Part shown: in pieces, positions 62,855 to 64,000 of the stretch
How the letters are laid out: every line of letters begins with the position of its first letter
How positions within the stretch are numbered: position 1 is the stretch's first letter
Source: Gracilariopsis chorda
Taxonomy: Eukaryota; Rhodophyta; Florideophyceae; Gracilariales; Gracilariaceae
DNA length: 64,000 nt
Assembly (NCBI GenBank): GCA_003194525.1
Contig: NBIV01000123.1
Location: 124,001 to 188,000 of the forward strand
Direction of reading: 5' to 3'
Notes under the pieces: model-generated
What the model saw: only the letters and a program-made list of their open reading frames with translations
The model's database searches: none
What the model was told of the DNA's origin: nothing
Position numbers and translations under genes: made by a program

Positions 62855-63395
62855 GCTTATCGCGCTTGATATACCATCTTCTTTTTGAAGCAGTTTTGGG
62901 GCACTTACGCACACTACCTCCCAATAATGTCGTTAGAGCTTGCGTCAGTTGTCTGTCCTTTTAAGATGGGCGGGTGCATGGCCTAATGGTTGTACTCTAG
63001 TACTCAGTAGTAGGTATTTAGTGCCTTCACTGCACTGGATTTATCTAATCACCATGGAATTCAACACTTCGATGCATGAGTAAAAGCTTGTTACGCTACG
63101 CAAGTGATGTTGTTCCACCCGCCGCTGCCATAGGTTGAGATGAAAAACATGTGTGATTTAGCAAAGCTTTTAAAGAAATCGCCGCTTGTTATGAATGCCT
63201 ATAAGGCTTCAGGATCTCTGACCTCATGCGTTAAGAATTGCGTTTCCAACTGCAACTTCTCCTAGTCATGTTTCTGTAATCAACTCTTGTGTACAGGCCG
63301 AAGGGTACTCAGCTCTTGCAAATCAAGGGGGTTTGTATGAGTTAATTTGGGCTTTCTTAGTATCTCTACACGTAGTGCTGTTGCTCCCGACAGCT
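62855..63395. other. spacer between convergent genes
   Basis: Shared 3' region of the phosphate carrier and IleRS genes; no ORF of note. TGGCCTAATGG at 62979-62989 resembles a tRNA A-box but no tRNA fold follows. Confidence 0.5.
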
Positions 63396-64000
63396 CTATT
63401 GAGGAGCATGAGCTGCTACCCGTTGAGCAGTTGTTTCGAAGATATGAGTACCGAGTGCTAGCTCGCACTCAATAGCCTTACCGTCGACCATCATACTAAT
63501 GCTAATCGATTGATCTGGACCTACGTCTTCACTTCCCGCCAGGGCATGAACTTGTCTACATCTGATGTATTTCGCCACTGCCTGAGCTGCCTTCACGTCA
63601 CCCCCGAGTACGTCTGCAATACGGCCTGCACTTGGGCACAGGGACCCATTTGTAAGGCAGACACGAAGGTTGGCATTTCCGATTGGCTCCACCGCCTCGT
63701 CAGCGATGACCACGCTCATGCTTGACCTCTCGAATATGGGCAACGGCGCAGTGCTGCCTCGCAAGTCCTGGAACACAGCGACCTTGTTCGACATGACGTT
63801 GAGAATGCTTTCATCTGCACAATCAACGAACACCTCAATCTGGTCTTCTGGTCTCAACTGAACTTTCTTCCGAAGCTTCTGAATGCGGTTGATGATCTCG
63901 CGAGCAACCCCTTCTTGCCGCAGATCATCGTCGCGAACTGTGTTGAGTACCAATAGCAAGCCGTTGGACTGTGCTTCAACTTGCAATTCGCCACCTGCGC
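63396..64000 (-). CDS. isoleucyl-tRNA synthetase, C-terminal end (cut by window end)
   Basis: Charges tRNA-Ile in the cytosol. Only the last 200 or so residues are visible. The frame is open to base 64000 and stops at TAG 63398-63396. The segment EGVAREIINRIQKLRKKVQLRPEDQIEVF is diagnostic for the region after the anticodon-binding domain of eukaryotic cytosolic IleRS, and the preceding residues (DDDLRQ) fit as well. The remaining 150 residues belong to the poorly conserved C-terminal extension. Catalytic motifs (HIGH, KMSKS) lie outside the window. No introns in the visible part. Confidence 0.92.
   Translation of the reverse strand, partial: AGGELQVEAQSNGLLLVLNTVRDDDLRQEGVAREIINRIQKLRKKVQLRPEDQIEVFVDCADESILNVMSNKVAVFQDLRGSTAPLPIFERSSMSVVIADEAVEPIGNANLRVCLTNGSLCPSAGRIADVLGGDVKAAQAVAKYIRCRQVHALAGSEDVGPDQSISISMMVDGKAIECELALGTHIFETTAQRVAAHAPQ

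Noticed and set aside
62979..62989. tRNA A-box-like TGGCCTAATGG
   Set aside because: No T-arm B-box and no cloverleaf pairing downstream.
1..64000. CRISPR array, rRNA or organelle DNA
   Set aside because: No spaced short repeats, no rRNA-like sequence, and gene content is nuclear eukaryotic.

Overview
The window is nuclear DNA of a red alga, most likely Gracilariopsis or Gracilaria (Gracilariales). The strongest evidence is a complete gene and a second, partial gene for alpha-1,4-glucan lyase. The complete gene matches the known Gracilariopsis lemaneiformis enzyme in precursor length and in the spacing of both catalytic aspartates. The host genes show no introns. The other host genes (P4-type flippase, mitochondrial phosphate carrier, cytosolic-type isoleucyl-tRNA synthetase) are ordinary eukaryotic genes.

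Layout: 1-1773 is the 3' part of glucan lyase copy 1 (+). From about 4 kb to 46.3 kb the window is almost entirely retroelements. (a) 4.0-17.4 kb is a decayed minus-strand RT/RNase H element of uncertain class. It is split by (b), a nearly intact 10.3-kb Ty3/gypsy chromovirus at 5352-15663 with 538-bp LTRs and a 5-bp target-site duplication. (c) 20.8-26.9 kb and (d) 27.8-33.9 kb are two old, stop-riddled plus-strand Ty3/gypsy copies. (e) 36.3-39.7 kb is a decayed minus-strand Ty1/copia copy. (f) 40.6-46.3 kb is a minus-strand Ty3/gypsy element with 204-bp LTRs, whose protease is split by an 825-bp TG...CA insert with its own 5-bp duplication. Host genes resume with glucan lyase copy 2 (50555-53821, +), a possible small gene (55145-55687), a 71-bp tandem repeat, the flippase (56522-61090, +), the phosphate carrier (61736-62854, +) and the C-terminal end of IleRS (63396-64000, -), which runs off the window.

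The most unusual item is the 10.3-kb chromovirus. Gag-pol lies on the minus strand. Between pol and the 3' LTR it carries two opposite-strand ORFs (460 and 184 aa) of no family I recognise, followed by overlapping AATAAA signals. Its gag-pol junction has a textbook -1 frameshift heptamer (GGGAAAC, in phase) with a strong stem 5 nt downstream. Three in-frame stop codons, one of each kind, interrupt otherwise continuous frames although the LTRs differ at only about 9 of 538 positions.

The two glucan lyase genes look like an old tandem duplication whose spacer of about 48.8 kb was filled by several rounds of retroelement insertion. All calls rest on reading the sequence and translations by eye; no database search was run.
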